A stretch of DNA of 64,000 bases from Yersinia kristensenii. Its GTDB lineage: Bacteria; Pseudomonadota; Gammaproteobacteria; Enterobacterales; Enterobacteriaceae. The DNA lies in assembly GCF_900460525.1 (NCBI RefSeq), contig NZ_UHIY01000001.1, positions 682,001 to 746,000 of the forward strand, given 5' to 3'. The notes under the pieces are model-generated. The model was not told where the DNA came from. It did not search any database and saw only the letters and a list, made by a program, of their open reading frames with translations. Position 1 is the stretch's first letter, and each line of letters starts with the position of its first letter. Made by a program: the position numbers and the translations under genes. Below are positions 31,602 to 40,637 of the stretch, in pieces.

Positions 31602-34073
31602 TTATTTTTTTATACCAAAATAGCAAACTGAAACACTATCAATGTTCATGGAACGAGTTCCATAGTTTCTAGCAACTCTATAAAAATCATTAAACTCCTC
31701 ACTTGAGAAATAGAGTATATCATCATCACTAACTTCATAATCACCATACAAAATTGCTGCTGAACCATCGGCAATACAATTTTCAGGTAACCTAGCAGCT
31801 CTCGGATTATAAGTTAAATTTGGCACCAAAATCACACTCGTATTTAGAAATTTCGCTACAGACAGACCAGTAAGCTCATTTACATATCTATCATAGCCCT
31901 CTATATTTATGATTTTCCCATTAGCTATATTCCTAGATTTTATCACCCGATATTTACCCGAAGTAATGGTGTTTTTTTGTGTCAATTGCCTATCTCTGAA
32001 AACTTTAAATTTACCAAATATTAATGTACTAGATACATTATCGAAATGGCTATCCCTATATAATAGCCATGATGAAAATGGAGTATTAACAATATATTCT
32101 TGATATTGATAGAAATAAGTTTTTCTTAAATATGATGTTATCGAAACCCTATTTTCTTTATTTATTTTACCATTTGTTTCTAATAAGAATGAGATAGTCT
32201 CAATTTTTACATCAAATGCTTTTTCGTTATAATCATTGATATGTAAAAGGTTATATCTGCTTATTTTATTTCTTGTTATTTCATACTCTGGTGAATTTAA
32301 TAATGCTTTAGGAACAATAAGAGATACAAAACACCCCAAAGAAATGGCTTTTTCTACAAAAAATGAAAAAATATTCGATGTGCTTTTATTTTCAGCATTA
32401 CTTTGATATAGAAAAAGCTTTTCCTTTTCTATAACTTTCATGTAAGGAGGGTTGCCAATGACTAAATCATATTTTTCCTGAGGGAATCTATCATATAAAA
32501 GAAAATCACTTTCTATATAGTTTATGATAATATTACCAGATATGAATTTTTCAGATAACAGCCTGCATAAAGCTAGCGATTCAGGATTAATATCAATACA
32601 GTCTATTATTATTTTTTTCTCTTCATATCTTTTAGCTAAAATTGGTAAAAAATTACCAACACCAACCGATGGCTCCAAAATTCTAATAGTATCTTTTTTA
32701 AAATCAGGGAGTTTTTCTAATACAGAAAAACAAATATCTTTCGAAGTATAAAATGCTGCTGTCTCTAACCTTTCAGCATTTGACAGTTCACAAATCTTAT
32801 AAATATCCTCTCTATTTATAACATCCCAATTACCTTTAACGAAAGTAATAAGGTTATCCATATTAGTTAGATTATATTGATTTATTATTTCGTGAATATT
32901 TTTACTAGAAAGAATCTTCCTTTTACTAAAAAATTTTATTTTGTTCGCTATATTTGTAATAACTTGGGTCGGGATCGCTTCACCAATACACTGCCGGATA
33001 TTAAATTCGTACTTTTTCCTGAACTTTTCTTTATCACAAAAAGGTGCAGAGTTAGATGGCAACTCTTTATCTTCGACCCATTTAAATGAAGCTGGAATAG
33101 TCATCAGTAACATTAGCTCTCTGATACTGAAAACTCGATGATCCTCTGGATGTACTGTATTTTGACTTGGAAGGCAGTCATTTCTAGTATGTATACAGGG
33201 CCCAACCTTATCCCATAGCTGGCGTTGGTACTTATCCCCATTTTTACTTTGGTTTACGACTAACTTTCCATCGATTATTTTATGGGGTTTAAGCTCGTCA
33301 GATTGATTATCAAATGCACTTTTGCCATAGGGCGTAGCTGCAATCCAAGGATACATTGACTCCTTGTAAGGTCTAAAAGAATGATAAATATCGTCTGGAG
33401 CGAACTCCCCCATATGTTTCAAGCGAGGTAACATCCCAATAACTTCTGATAACATCTTCTCTTGAATAAAATCAGGGAATAAATCTAACGGGATTATTTC
33501 CTTTTGATCTCTTCTTACACCAATAACTATTGTACGTGTTCTACTTGAATTTGAACCATAATTTTTTAAATTTATAACTTTACTTTGAATATAGTGTGAG
33601 GAATTTAAGTTCAAATCTATTGCTTCACCAATTGATTTATTTACACCATCAATGTCGGTACAAATAGACTTCATAAATGCACTTACATTCTCAAAAATAA
33701 AGAACTTAGGTTGTAACTCCCTGACAATTTTAATTGACTCTACAACCAATGAATTACGCACTAATTCGTGGTTTTTCTTATGATTAGCAACACTCATGCC
33801 TTGACAAGGAGGTGTAGCAATTACCAGATCCAAATCAGATATTTTTTCTTTATCTTTAAATGAGTTAATCTCATCATAAAGTTTTTTATGTACAACGGGA
33901 TCAGTAAGATCTCCTGATATATACCCTGTCTCATACTTGCATTTATTATTATATCTTTGAATATTAAGTCTTTTCTCAAGAAGCTCGGCCGTTGCAACAC
34001 AGTTAAAACCTGCGCTTTTAAGACCGTAGCAACCTATTCCTGCAGAGCTAAATAAACTTATATAATTGAGCAC
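31602..34073 (-). CDS. Bifunctional DNA methyltransferase: C5-cytosine domain fused to N6-adenine domain
   Basis: An 823-residue fusion. Residues 1 to about 385 form a C5-cytosine methyltransferase: motif I SLFSSAGIGCYGLKSAGF, catalytic PPCQG (Cys90), ENVSAF, the RTRTIVIG motif VIII, and a C-terminal GEAIPTQVITNIA motif X. Residues about 425-823 form a gamma-class N6-adenine methyltransferase with the order FYTSKDI, ILEPSVGVGNFLPIL and NPPYM (near residue 540), like M.TaqI. Two activities in one chain suit an asymmetric target whose strands carry different methylations, as in Esp3I and Eco31I type IIS systems. The start is GTG at 34073. The gene is strongly AT-rich relative to its flanks, a sign of transfer. 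Confidence 0.85.
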   Translation of the reverse strand: MLNYISLFSSAGIGCYGLKSAGFNCVATAELLEKRLNIQRYNNKCKYETGYISGDLTDPVVHKKLYDEINSFKDKEKISDLDLVIATPPCQGMSVANHKKNHELVRNSLVVESIKIVRELQPKFFIFENVSAFMKSICTDIDGVNKSIGEAIDLNLNSSHYIQSKVINLKNYGSNSSRTRTIVIGVRRDQKEIIPLDLFPDFIQEKMLSEVIGMLPRLKHMGEFAPDDIYHSFRPYKESMYPWIAATPYGKSAFDNQSDELKPHKIIDGKLVVNQSKNGDKYQRQLWDKVGPCIHTRNDCLPSQNTVHPEDHRVFSIRELMLLMTIPASFKWVEDKELPSNSAPFCDKEKFRKKYEFNIRQCIGEAIPTQVITNIANKIKFFSKRKILSSKNIHEIINQYNLTNMDNLITFVKGNWDVINREDIYKICELSNAERLETAAFYTSKDICFSVLEKLPDFKKDTIRILEPSVGVGNFLPILAKRYEEKKIIIDCIDINPESLALCRLLSEKFISGNIIINYIESDFLLYDRFPQEKYDLVIGNPPYMKVIEKEKLFLYQSNAENKSTSNIFSFFVEKAISLGCFVSLIVPKALLNSPEYEITRNKISRYNLLHINDYNEKAFDVKIETISFLLETNGKINKENRVSITSYLRKTYFYQYQEYIVNTPFSSWLLYRDSHFDNVSSTLIFGKFKVFRDRQLTQKNTITSGKYRVIKSRNIANGKIINIEGYDRYVNELTGLSVAKFLNTSVILVPNLTYNPRAARLPENCIADGSAAILYGDYEVSDDDILYFSSEEFNDFYRVARNYGTRSMNIDSVSVCYFGIKK

Positions 34074-34151
34074 GCCACATTCTACCTATAAACCACGAAT
34101 CAAACCATTCTACATCAAGAAGAATGGTTTGAGAAGGTCTGGAGATAAATA

Positions 34152-34541
34152 TTATCCAGCGTTATTTACACCGGTATCAAAGGAAACTATCCCACTTAGT
34201 GGTACGGTCCCACGGATATTATTAATATTAACATTTCCATTAATAGTGAATTGATGATTTTCAACGATAAATATCATATATTCATTACAATTTATTCTCC
34301 CTATACATCCTTTATTTCCGGCAGTAACTTTATTTTTATAATATTTTCTAAAAAGAACATCATGATTGTAAATATTAATTCTATATTCTGGACCCCATGC
34401 TCCTTGCTCATGATTGTTTTCAAGTGTAATTCTGCATATTCCCAACGCAACTGCTTTAGCAAGAAAACCTAGCGCCTCAAAAAAATTATCTTCTGAATCA
34501 AATAATAAGAAAGGTTTTCTGTTACCATATTCAAGTTTCAA
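34152..34541 (-). CDS. Unrecognised small AT-rich gene upstream of the methyltransferase
   Basis: The frame is open from 34616. The best start is TTG at 34541, preceded by AAGGA at suitable distance, which gives about 129 residues. It begins with a polar LKLEYGNRKPFLLFDSEDN segment and contains AWGPEYRINIYNHDV. There are three cysteines and no helix-turn-helix, so it is unlikely to be a restriction controller protein. It shares strand and low GC content with the methyltransferase 78 bases downstream and may belong to the insert. Confidence 0.5.
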   Translation of the reverse strand: MKLEYGNRKPFLLFDSEDNFFEALGFLAKAVALGICRITLENNHEQGAWGPEYRINIYNHDVLFRKYYKNKVTAGNKGCIGRINCNEYMIFIVENHQFTINGNVNINNIRGTVPLSGIVSFDTGVNNAG

Positions 34542-34755
34542 GATTATAATCCTTAATAAAAAATAGTTATATTTATAAAAGAAAAATGAAAATTCACTTC
34601 TCACCTCAAGATACATTAATGTTTTTATACAACCATGATATGTATCAAGTATCTAACACTAAATCTTAGCTTAGCTCCCCCAAATATCCTGTTTTGGGCT
34701 ATTTTTACATGTGCCAGATAATCACCAAAACACATCACATGGAGAGATAAACGTT

Positions 34756-34998
34756 ATGGATAAACAAGACTGGCATCCGGCAGATATTATTGCGGCGTTG
34801 AAAAAGCGCGGCACGACAATGGCGGCGCTTTCGCGAGAGTCAGGGCTGGCCTCTTCGACACTGGCGAATACGTTGTTGCGTCATTGGCCGAAAGGCGAAA
34901 AATTGATTGCGGCGGTACTGGAAGTTGAGCCAGCGGAGATCTGGCCCTCACGTTATCTAAAACCTAAAAAGCCTCGAAAAACAGTACCAATAAAATAA
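34756..34998 (+). CDS. sfsB: Ner/SfsB (Nlp)-type DNA-binding regulator
   Basis: An 80-residue basic protein that is almost entirely a Ner-type helix-turn-helix: WHPADIIAALKKRG, then TMAALSRESGLASSTLANTLLRHWPKGE, then EIWPSRY. This pattern is shared by Mu Ner and E. coli SfsB (Nlp), a regulator linked to sugar utilisation. The frame is open to 34711, but the ATG at 34756 has GGAG upstream and gives the family N terminus. It marks the return to backbone base composition after the AT-rich insert. Confidence 0.8.
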   Translation: MDKQDWHPADIIAALKKRGTTMAALSRESGLASSTLANTLLRHWPKGEKLIAAVLEVEPAEIWPSRYLKPKKPRKTVPIK

Positions 34999-35071
34999 GT
35001 GAAACCAAGAGGATTCCTCTTCCCAGCATTAAAAGGAGGGAAGTGGGATCATTAAATCTTGAGTAAAACCA

Positions 35072-35671
35072 TCACCCTACCGCCATCTCGCAGGAAAATA
35101 TATTCGAGCCAATATGATATGCAGCCTCAAGTACCGATTCAGGGCCACCTAAATCGGGCAGCAATAACATGGTTGAGCTCCTCACCGGCGCACCACAGAA
35201 ATCGAAAATACCATGCTCAATCTGCGTTTTCATAGCGTCGGCAAAGCCATGATTGATATAAGTTTTATTCTGTGCCGCTCCCACTCCGATGATATGCACG
35301 GGCAAATGCGTCAGCTTTTTGACCAGTTCTCCGGCATCATCATAGGCCCAGCCATTGGAAAACACGCGATCTATCCATCCCTTTAATAAAGCGGGCATCG
35401 ACCACCAATAGATCGGGAATACCAGCACTAGCGCATCGGCCCGCTCGATTCTTTGCTGCTCGGCCAGCACATCATCGGGTAGCGAAGCTTGTCGATTAAA
35501 AGCGGCAATATCTACCGCGGTAAATCTTGGATCAAAACCTTCTGTGGCAATGTCCGCAATCTCATAAGTGTGCGCAGAATCCGATGCCATCAACCCGGCC
35601 GCGACTTGCCGTGCCACGCTGTTAGTCAGTGATTGATGAAGCGGATGTGAAGTAACAATAAGTGAATGCAT
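35072..35671 (-). CDS. NAD(P)H-dependent quinone oxidoreductase (flavodoxin-like fold)
   Basis: A 199-residue FMN-dependent reductase. It begins MHSLIVTSHPLHQSLTNSVA (flavin phosphate loop) and contains ADALVLVFPIYWWSMPALLKGWIDRVFSNGWAY in two parts, the hallmark of the MdaB/KefF/NQO group. It probably reduces quinones or electrophiles by two electrons. ATG at 35671 has AGGAG seven bases upstream; the frame opens seven codons earlier. It is divergent from a TetR gene with shared operators. Confidence 0.87.
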   Translation of the reverse strand: MHSLIVTSHPLHQSLTNSVARQVAAGLMASDSAHTYEIADIATEGFDPRFTAVDIAAFNRQASLPDDVLAEQQRIERADALVLVFPIYWWSMPALLKGWIDRVFSNGWAYDDAGELVKKLTHLPVHIIGVGAAQNKTYINHGFADAMKTQIEHGIFDFCGAPVRSSTMLLLPDLGGPESVLEAAYHIGSNIFSCEMAVG

Positions 35672-35712
35672 AGTCTGGCTCCTGATTGCCATTATTAAGT
35701 TGCTAGCGTAAT

Positions 35713-35760
35713 CTATATACCATTAGTAAGTTACTGTTGGTAAGTTACCTTTGGTATATA
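35713..35760. promoter_or_regulatory. Divergent operator region with two GTAAGTTAC palindromes
   Basis: GTAAGTTAC occurs at 35726-35734 and 35740-35748, 14 bases centre to centre, within larger flanking arms ataccat and ggtatat. The block lies between the quinone reductase and TetR genes, where an autoregulating TetR protein would bind. Confidence 0.65.
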
Positions 35761-35763
35761 ATT

Positions 35764-36390
35764 ATGTCAACTAGCAAAAACAATGAGATTTCATCGCCCC
35801 GGCTTCGCCTTTCACGCGAGGAACGTTATCAACAGCTCATGGCGACGGCATGGCAACTGGTGCGCGAAGAAGGCACTGAAGCCCTGACTCTGGGCCGGCT
35901 CGCGGAACGGGCTGGTGTCACCAAACCGGTGGTTTATGACCATTTCGGTACCCGAGCCGGGCTTTTCGCCGAACTTTATCAAGATTTTGATCGCCGCCAA
36001 AATGCGCGGATGAATGATGCTATTGCACAATGTGAGCCGACGCTCACTGCCATCGCCACTGTGATGGCCTCCTCGTATATTGATTGTGTGCTGACTCAGG
36101 GGCAGGAAATACCCGGTGTGATCGCGGCATTGAAGGGCACGCCAGAGCTTGATGACATGAAGCGCGAATACTCCAAAACGTATATTCACAGCTGCCGCAA
36201 TATACTCGCCCCCTATACAAAAGAGAGTGTGATTTCAGATGCCAGTTTGTGGGCGTTATTAGGAGCGGCAGAAGGTTTGTCCTATTCTGCCGCCAGCGGC
36301 GAGATTACTGCTGAACAGGCGAAATCTGAACTATTTGAGTTAATTGTGGCGATAGTGGAAAGAAGTATCAGTCAGACGAGCCGCAATTAA
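35764..36390 (+). CDS. TetR/AcrR-family transcriptional regulator
   Basis: A 208-residue regulator. The N-terminal helix-turn-helix covers RYQQLMATAWQLVREEG and LGRLAERAGVTKPVVYDHFGTRAGL (residues about 22-70). The C-terminal ligand domain is unassigned. The ATG at 35764 is the first in-frame Met after the operator repeats; the frame opens at 35737 inside them. It probably represses itself and the divergent quinone reductase gene. Confidence 0.88.
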   Translation: MSTSKNNEISSPRLRLSREERYQQLMATAWQLVREEGTEALTLGRLAERAGVTKPVVYDHFGTRAGLFAELYQDFDRRQNARMNDAIAQCEPTLTAIATVMASSYIDCVLTQGQEIPGVIAALKGTPELDDMKREYSKTYIHSCRNILAPYTKESVISDASLWALLGAAEGLSYSAASGEITAEQAKSELFELIVAIVERSISQTSRN

Positions 36391-36429
36391 GAATTGTAAA
36401 TAATATCATTAATTGATTATTACTAAAGC

Positions 36430-36453
36430 CCTCCCCCGCACGTCGAGGGGAGG
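36430..36453. terminator. Hairpin between convergent TetR and permease genes
   Basis: Stem cctcccc (36430-36436) pairs with ggggagg (36447-36453), with a ten-base loop between convergent stops. The T-runs on both sides are short, so its efficiency is uncertain. Confidence 0.5.
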
Positions 36454-36475
36454 ATTTGTATTATTCACCGCAACA

Positions 36476-37783
36476 TTAAACCGTTTCTTTCGACTCAAGT
36501 GGTTTTTGATTACGGCTAACCGCCACTTTGAACGCCCAATAGATAAAGCTGGCAGCAACCAGTGAGTTGATGGTTGGAATCCCCCACTCGGTCACCAATC
36601 CAACAATACTGCCGACTATACTGGCAATAATCGCGACCCAGCCAATAACCGGAGTTTGTGCGTCATCAGGTAATTTCCCTTCCTGCCGGGTCTTATCCAG
36701 AATTTTGCGATGGGTGCGCAATATATAATAATCCACCAGCATGATGCCAATAATCGGTGGGAAGACTACGCCGAGCACCGTCAGGAAATCGACAAACCGG
36801 TCGAGTATCCCCAGCACTGATAATGTCGTCCCCAGCACACCAATAACCAGTGTGGTGGATATATATTTCAGTTTTTTGCCCGTTAACCCCTCGACCGCAT
36901 TAACAATACCGAGTGAAGAAGAGTACAAATTAAGGTCATTCACCCTTAAGGTAGAGAACACCACGACCAGCAAACCTGCGCCACCTGCGGCTTGAGACAT
37001 GATCGTCACGACATCTGCCGTCCCCAAGGTTTTCGCAATCAGGATGGCCAACCCATTAACCACAAACTCGCCCGCAACAATGGTGAAAATCGTTACACCA
37101 AGAACATGTTTGCCATTTTTGGAATAACGCGTCAGGTCAGGTGTCATCAGGCTGGCCACAATAGCCCCCCCAACCACGATAGTAATCCCCGCGCTGATAG
37201 ACAAAGATTCACCCGGCGGGATCAACTGAATGATTTCATTCAAATTATGGCCAGATAATGTGCTAATGGAGATATAAGCTACCAATAAAATAAACATCGG
37301 CACGGCAATTCGCGCCGCAATACGCAATGCCTTAAAACCAAAAGCAACCAAGATGGTCAATAAGCTCCCCGATAGCGCAGCCGCTAATCCGAATCCCAGT
37401 TTATGACCAAGGGCGAAATCGAGTGATTTGGCAAAAATAGCGTTTTGAATGCCAAACCAACCCAGCAAACTGACCGCCACAACAATCCCAATCAGTACCG
37501 ATCCCAAGCGACCAAAACCACACCAACGGGCCAGTAAACTGCCGGAAATCCCTTCGCGCATCCCCGCCAGCCCTAAACCATAAGTCACCACACCGAATAT
37601 AATGCTGCCGATAAGAATGGCGGTAAACGCATCAGTCAGCGTCATAGAATTACCGAGCACAGCGCCGAGCATAAATTGATCTAGCGCGGTCAGCATACCC
37701 ATATGAACAATAGCGACACTTAGAAATGAAACTCTTTTATCTTGTGGTACCCGGCTTAATGGATAATCTTCAATTTTGATCAC
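36476..37783 (-). CDS. NCS1-family permease (cytosine/purine-type)
   Basis: Inner-membrane symporter of about 435 residues with twelve likely helices. The sequence RVPQDKRVSFLSVAIVHMGM, then AGMREGISGSLLARWCGFGRLGS, and SLMTPDLTRYSKNGKHV fits the NCS1 nucleobase group (CodB-like). The frame starts at TTG 37807. A GTG at 37783 gives a more typical N terminus (MIKIEDYPLSRVP) with a weak AAGG site. It lies just after a PAS-LuxR regulator gene on the same strand. No deaminase gene is adjacent, so the substrate is open. Confidence 0.8.
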   Translation of the reverse strand: MIKIEDYPLSRVPQDKRVSFLSVAIVHMGMLTALDQFMLGAVLGNSMTLTDAFTAILIGSIIFGVVTYGLGLAGMREGISGSLLARWCGFGRLGSVLIGIVVAVSLLGWFGIQNAIFAKSLDFALGHKLGFGLAAALSGSLLTILVAFGFKALRIAARIAVPMFILLVAYISISTLSGHNLNEIIQLIPPGESLSISAGITIVVGGAIVASLMTPDLTRYSKNGKHVLGVTIFTIVAGEFVVNGLAILIAKTLGTADVVTIMSQAAGGAGLLVVVFSTLRVNDLNLYSSSLGIVNAVEGLTGKKLKYISTTLVIGVLGTTLSVLGILDRFVDFLTVLGVVFPPIIGIMLVDYYILRTHRKILDKTRQEGKLPDDAQTPVIGWVAIIASIVGSIVGLVTEWGIPTINSLVAASFIYWAFKVAVSRNQKPLESKETV

Positions 37784-37819
37784 GATGAGGTGTGCCTTGT
37801 TGTTCAAATAGCTTATTGT

Positions 37820-38509
37820 TCAGATAAATTGGATTCCTTTTGCCACCAGGCGATCAGGAATATAATTATCCAAATGCGCAAGTTTGCAAAACTCTTCAAA
37901 CTGTTGCAGCGTGTGGACATCAGCTTTCTGATAAATTGTATATATTCTGTTTTCTATCGTTTTAGTGCTGATGTTATATATCTTTGCAATCTCTTTAACA
38001 GAGAATCTTTGCAACATTAAAAATATAACATCAAGCTCAGCTCGAGTGAAAATACTGTTATTAATTTCAGTTGTCAGAATACTGGGTTTTTGTTGATTGA
38101 TATATTTTAGTGGGGATAAGGTATTAAGTGGCTTAGCATTCCACATCACTCCAATAACTTCTTTTCTATCGTTATAGACAGGAAGTTTCTCGCTGATATA
38201 CGGAGTCAGAGTATTTTTCCCATACCAATAGTGGGTTTCTATCACTGTCACCCGATCCTGTGATTCCTCTGTCTGTTTATCGTGCTCTATCAGGTCGAGA
38301 GAAAATTCAGTCCAATCTCCTGGAAAATCATGGTCCATCTTCCCCTCAACCTCAAAATCCAAGGGTGTATTGGTATAGAGGTAAGCGGCCTTATTCATAT
38401 AAATATGGCGGGAGTGCAGATCTTTAATGCCCCATGGTTCACTTAAGTGTTCCATCATAGCAATAAGGCCCTTGAAATAAATTTCATTATTTTTATCGGG
38501 CAAATCCAT
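37820..38509 (-). CDS. PAS-like sensor / LuxR-type helix-turn-helix regulator
   Basis: A 229-residue protein. Residues about 10-140 resemble a PAS fold (GLIAMMEHLSEPWGIKDLHSRHIYMNKAAYLY, seen in parts). The C terminus is a LuxR helix-turn-helix: FTRAELDVIFLMLQRFSVKEIAKIYNISTKTIENRIYTIYQKA in sequence. ATG at 38509 has GAGG five bases upstream; the frame opens at 38578. It sits between a GNAT gene (25 bases upstream) and the permease (gap of 12-36 bases), so the three are probably co-transcribed. It may sense the transported compound. Confidence 0.78.
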   Translation of the reverse strand: MDLPDKNNEIYFKGLIAMMEHLSEPWGIKDLHSRHIYMNKAAYLYTNTPLDFEVEGKMDHDFPGDWTEFSLDLIEHDKQTEESQDRVTVIETHYWYGKNTLTPYISEKLPVYNDRKEVIGVMWNAKPLNTLSPLKYINQQKPSILTTEINNSIFTRAELDVIFLMLQRFSVKEIAKIYNISTKTIENRIYTIYQKADVHTLQQFEEFCKLAHLDNYIPDRLVAKGIQFI

Positions 38510-38534
38510 GGCAACCTCGCCGATGAAGAATGGG

Positions 38535-38945
38535 TTAAATTTCTTTTGCCAGATAGTGTCGCGTATGCTTTTTGGCATACCCGCCTAAATTGCCATATGC
38601 ACGATAGCCTAATTTTTCATAAAATCCTTTGGCCTGAAAATCGAAAGTATCTACATAAGCCATGTGACACTCACGCTTCAAAGCTTCTTCTTCAGCTTTT
38701 TCCATTAGCTGACGGCCATAACCGCTTTTACGATATTCGTCACTGACCCAAAGATACTGAATTTCAAGCCCACCCCACCAAGTTCTGGCAACTAATCCCG
38801 CCACGATTTTGCCGTCATTATCCGTCACGGTTAAGAACAGCGGGTGAATATCTACCGGCTGTGTTTTATCATTGTGAGCCCAAAGACCATCAATAACGAA
38901 CTCTTCATCCTGTGGGTTTGGTTTATCGGTAACGTTGATATTCAT
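38535..38945 (-). CDS. GNAT-family N-acetyltransferase
   Basis: A 136-residue acetyltransferase. The acetyl-CoA pocket is EIQYLWVSDEYRKSGYGRQLMEKAEEEAL (the pattern R-K-S-G-Y-G is the Q/RxxGxG/A motif), followed by AKGFYEKLGYRAYG. ATG at 38945 gives the usual N terminus; the frame is open 37 codons upstream. The substrate is unknown. It is the first gene of the GNAT / PAS-LuxR / permease cluster. Confidence 0.83.
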   Translation of the reverse strand: MNINVTDKPNPQDEEFVIDGLWAHNDKTQPVDIHPLFLTVTDNDGKIVAGLVARTWWGGLEIQYLWVSDEYRKSGYGRQLMEKAEEEALKRECHMAYVDTFDFQAKGFYEKLGYRAYGNLGGYAKKHTRHYLAKEI

Positions 38946-39452
38946 TTTCGGAACATACCTTCCTATTTCAGTAATTAAAACATTGAGCACAACTGCTTGT
39001 AATATCATTTTCCTTAAAGTGTTACAAGAGTGGTTTTCACCCGTTCCCGTCACCATCCCAAGTGTTTATATTTATTGTGACGGAGCTAAAAAATACCAAT
39101 GCGCTTTGTAATGGTAATCTTTCTTTCTTGCTCTGTCTGCAAATGCTGATATTGCCTCACCAGGGCCTCATCGGGGAAATCTATCCATAATTTACGGCTC
39201 CACCCACAGAGCAAGAGTCACTTGCCATAGGGGGAGCCGCTCATCTCTCTTCTAATCCATTAAGTTTATTACTTAATATTGACTCTTTAGCCAAGAATGA
39301 ATTTTGCGGAGTAAGAGCTAAAAAAAGCCACCTTACGGTGACTTTATTTTCATATTTAGCATGCAGAAATCATACTCTCTAGTTAATTCCAATTAATTGA
39401 ATTATAAACATTATCTAGCTCAATAATTGAGTTTACCAGAGGATGCTCGTGG
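38946..39452. other. Intergenic region with a terminator and a short open remnant
   Basis: This 507-base stretch holds the GNAT promoter region and the terminator at 39321-39343. On the minus strand 39086-39217 is a 43-codon open frame without a good start whose residues look protein-like (WSRKLWIDFPDEALVRQYQ). It may be the tail of a decayed gene. Nothing else was recognised. Confidence 0.4.
39321..39343 (-). terminator. Terminator of the MDR oxidoreductase gene
   Basis: Arms agccacc and ggtgact pair with one mismatch around a four-base loop. The minus-strand transcript then reads a run of six or seven T. Confidence 0.7.
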
Positions 39453-40463
39453 CTAATGACTGATAACGATTTTCCCTACATGCTGGCGTGAATCAAAACG
39501 CTGCCAGGCCTGTTTAGCTTCGGCAAAAGGAAAAACGCTATCAATGACGGGTATAATTTTATGCTGCACTAACGCCCGATTCATTTGTTCGAAATCTTCA
39601 CGTGAGCCCACACTGATCGTCCGAAAACGGGCTGCACTTTTAAACAGGCTGAAGAAATCTATTGCCACTGCATCCCGCGCGACAAAGCCGATCAGCGCCA
39701 GCTCACCACCAATGCAGATAGAGCGAATGGACTGATTCAGCGTTCCAGGGCCACCGACCTCGACCACCCGATTAACCCCTTGCCCAGCAGTTAAGCGCAG
39801 AACTTCCTCACTCCATTCAGGATGTTGAACATAATTGATGACTTCATCAGCACCCAGTGCTTTCAACTGTGCGCTTTTAGCTTCACTCGAGGTGGTGCCG
39901 ATAACCCTTGCTCCCATTGCTTTTGCGAGCTGGATAGCAAACAGTGAAACGCCACCAGAACCTAAGGTTAACACCGTCTCACCCGCTTTAACCGGCCTGT
40001 CGCCGTTCAATGCCGCCCACGCGGTCACTGCCGCACAGGGAAGTGTTGCTCCCTGCTCGAAGCTGAGATAGTCGGGTAGTGATAATAGCGATTCCTCACT
40101 CACCACTTTATATTCAGTTAGCCATCCGTCGCGGTCACTACCATAAAGTTCATCGTATGCTGAAGCTTGAAAAGCACCACCAAACCAGCGAGGCATAAAG
40201 GTATTCACCACCCGATCGCCGACCTTAAAACGCTCAACCCGCTTACCAACTTGAATCACTTCACCGGCGGCATCGGATAGCGGAATATACCCTGGGCTGG
40301 ACGGTAAGGTGTATTCACCATGCATAATGGCCAGATCGCGATAATTCAGCGAGGTGGCACGCACCCGAATGAGCACTTCTCTGGCCTCAGGTATCGGCAT
40401 ATCTTCCTGTTGAAGCTCTAAGTGTTCAAGATTGCCAAACTGTTTGAAACGATAACTTTGCAT
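39453..40463 (-). CDS. NAD(P)-dependent medium-chain alcohol dehydrogenase/quinone reductase-like protein
   Basis: A 336-residue MDR-family oxidoreductase with a GroES-like N-terminal domain (REVLIRVRATSLNYRDLAIMHGEY) and a Rossmann domain (VLTLGSGGVSLFAIQLAKAMGARVIGT). The cysteine and histidine ligands of the catalytic zinc are absent, so it belongs to the zinc-free group with quinone reductases and enoyl reductases. It is divergent from a LysR regulator, which probably controls it. Confidence 0.85.
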   Translation of the reverse strand: MQSYRFKQFGNLEHLELQQEDMPIPEAREVLIRVRATSLNYRDLAIMHGEYTLPSSPGYIPLSDAAGEVIQVGKRVERFKVGDRVVNTFMPRWFGGAFQASAYDELYGSDRDGWLTEYKVVSEESLLSLPDYLSFEQGATLPCAAVTAWAALNGDRPVKAGETVLTLGSGGVSLFAIQLAKAMGARVIGTTSSEAKSAQLKALGADEVINYVQHPEWSEEVLRLTAGQGVNRVVEVGGPGTLNQSIRSICIGGELALIGFVARDAVAIDFFSLFKSAARFRTISVGSREDFEQMNRALVQHKIIPVIDSVFPFAEAKQAWQRFDSRQHVGKIVISH

Positions 40464-40637
40464 ATGGGTATTTCCTATTGAGATAAATGTGATGTTTATA
40501 ATCAGGCGAGCTTTCCATCTCGGTCAGAGGCATGGCCTTGGAAAAATGCGTTCAAAACAATCAGTGAGAAATTCTAGACAAAGCTGATTAATGAAACTAG
40601 ATTGATAAATTCAATCTTAAATTCCAAAAATGAAATT

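Noticed and set aside
34152..34541. Restriction controller (C) protein
   Set aside because: No helix-turn-helix is visible and the length and composition differ from the C.PvuII type.
39086..39217. 43-codon protein-like frame between the MDR and GNAT genes
   Set aside because: No start codon with a ribosome site and no recognisable match. It is mentioned only as a possible remnant.
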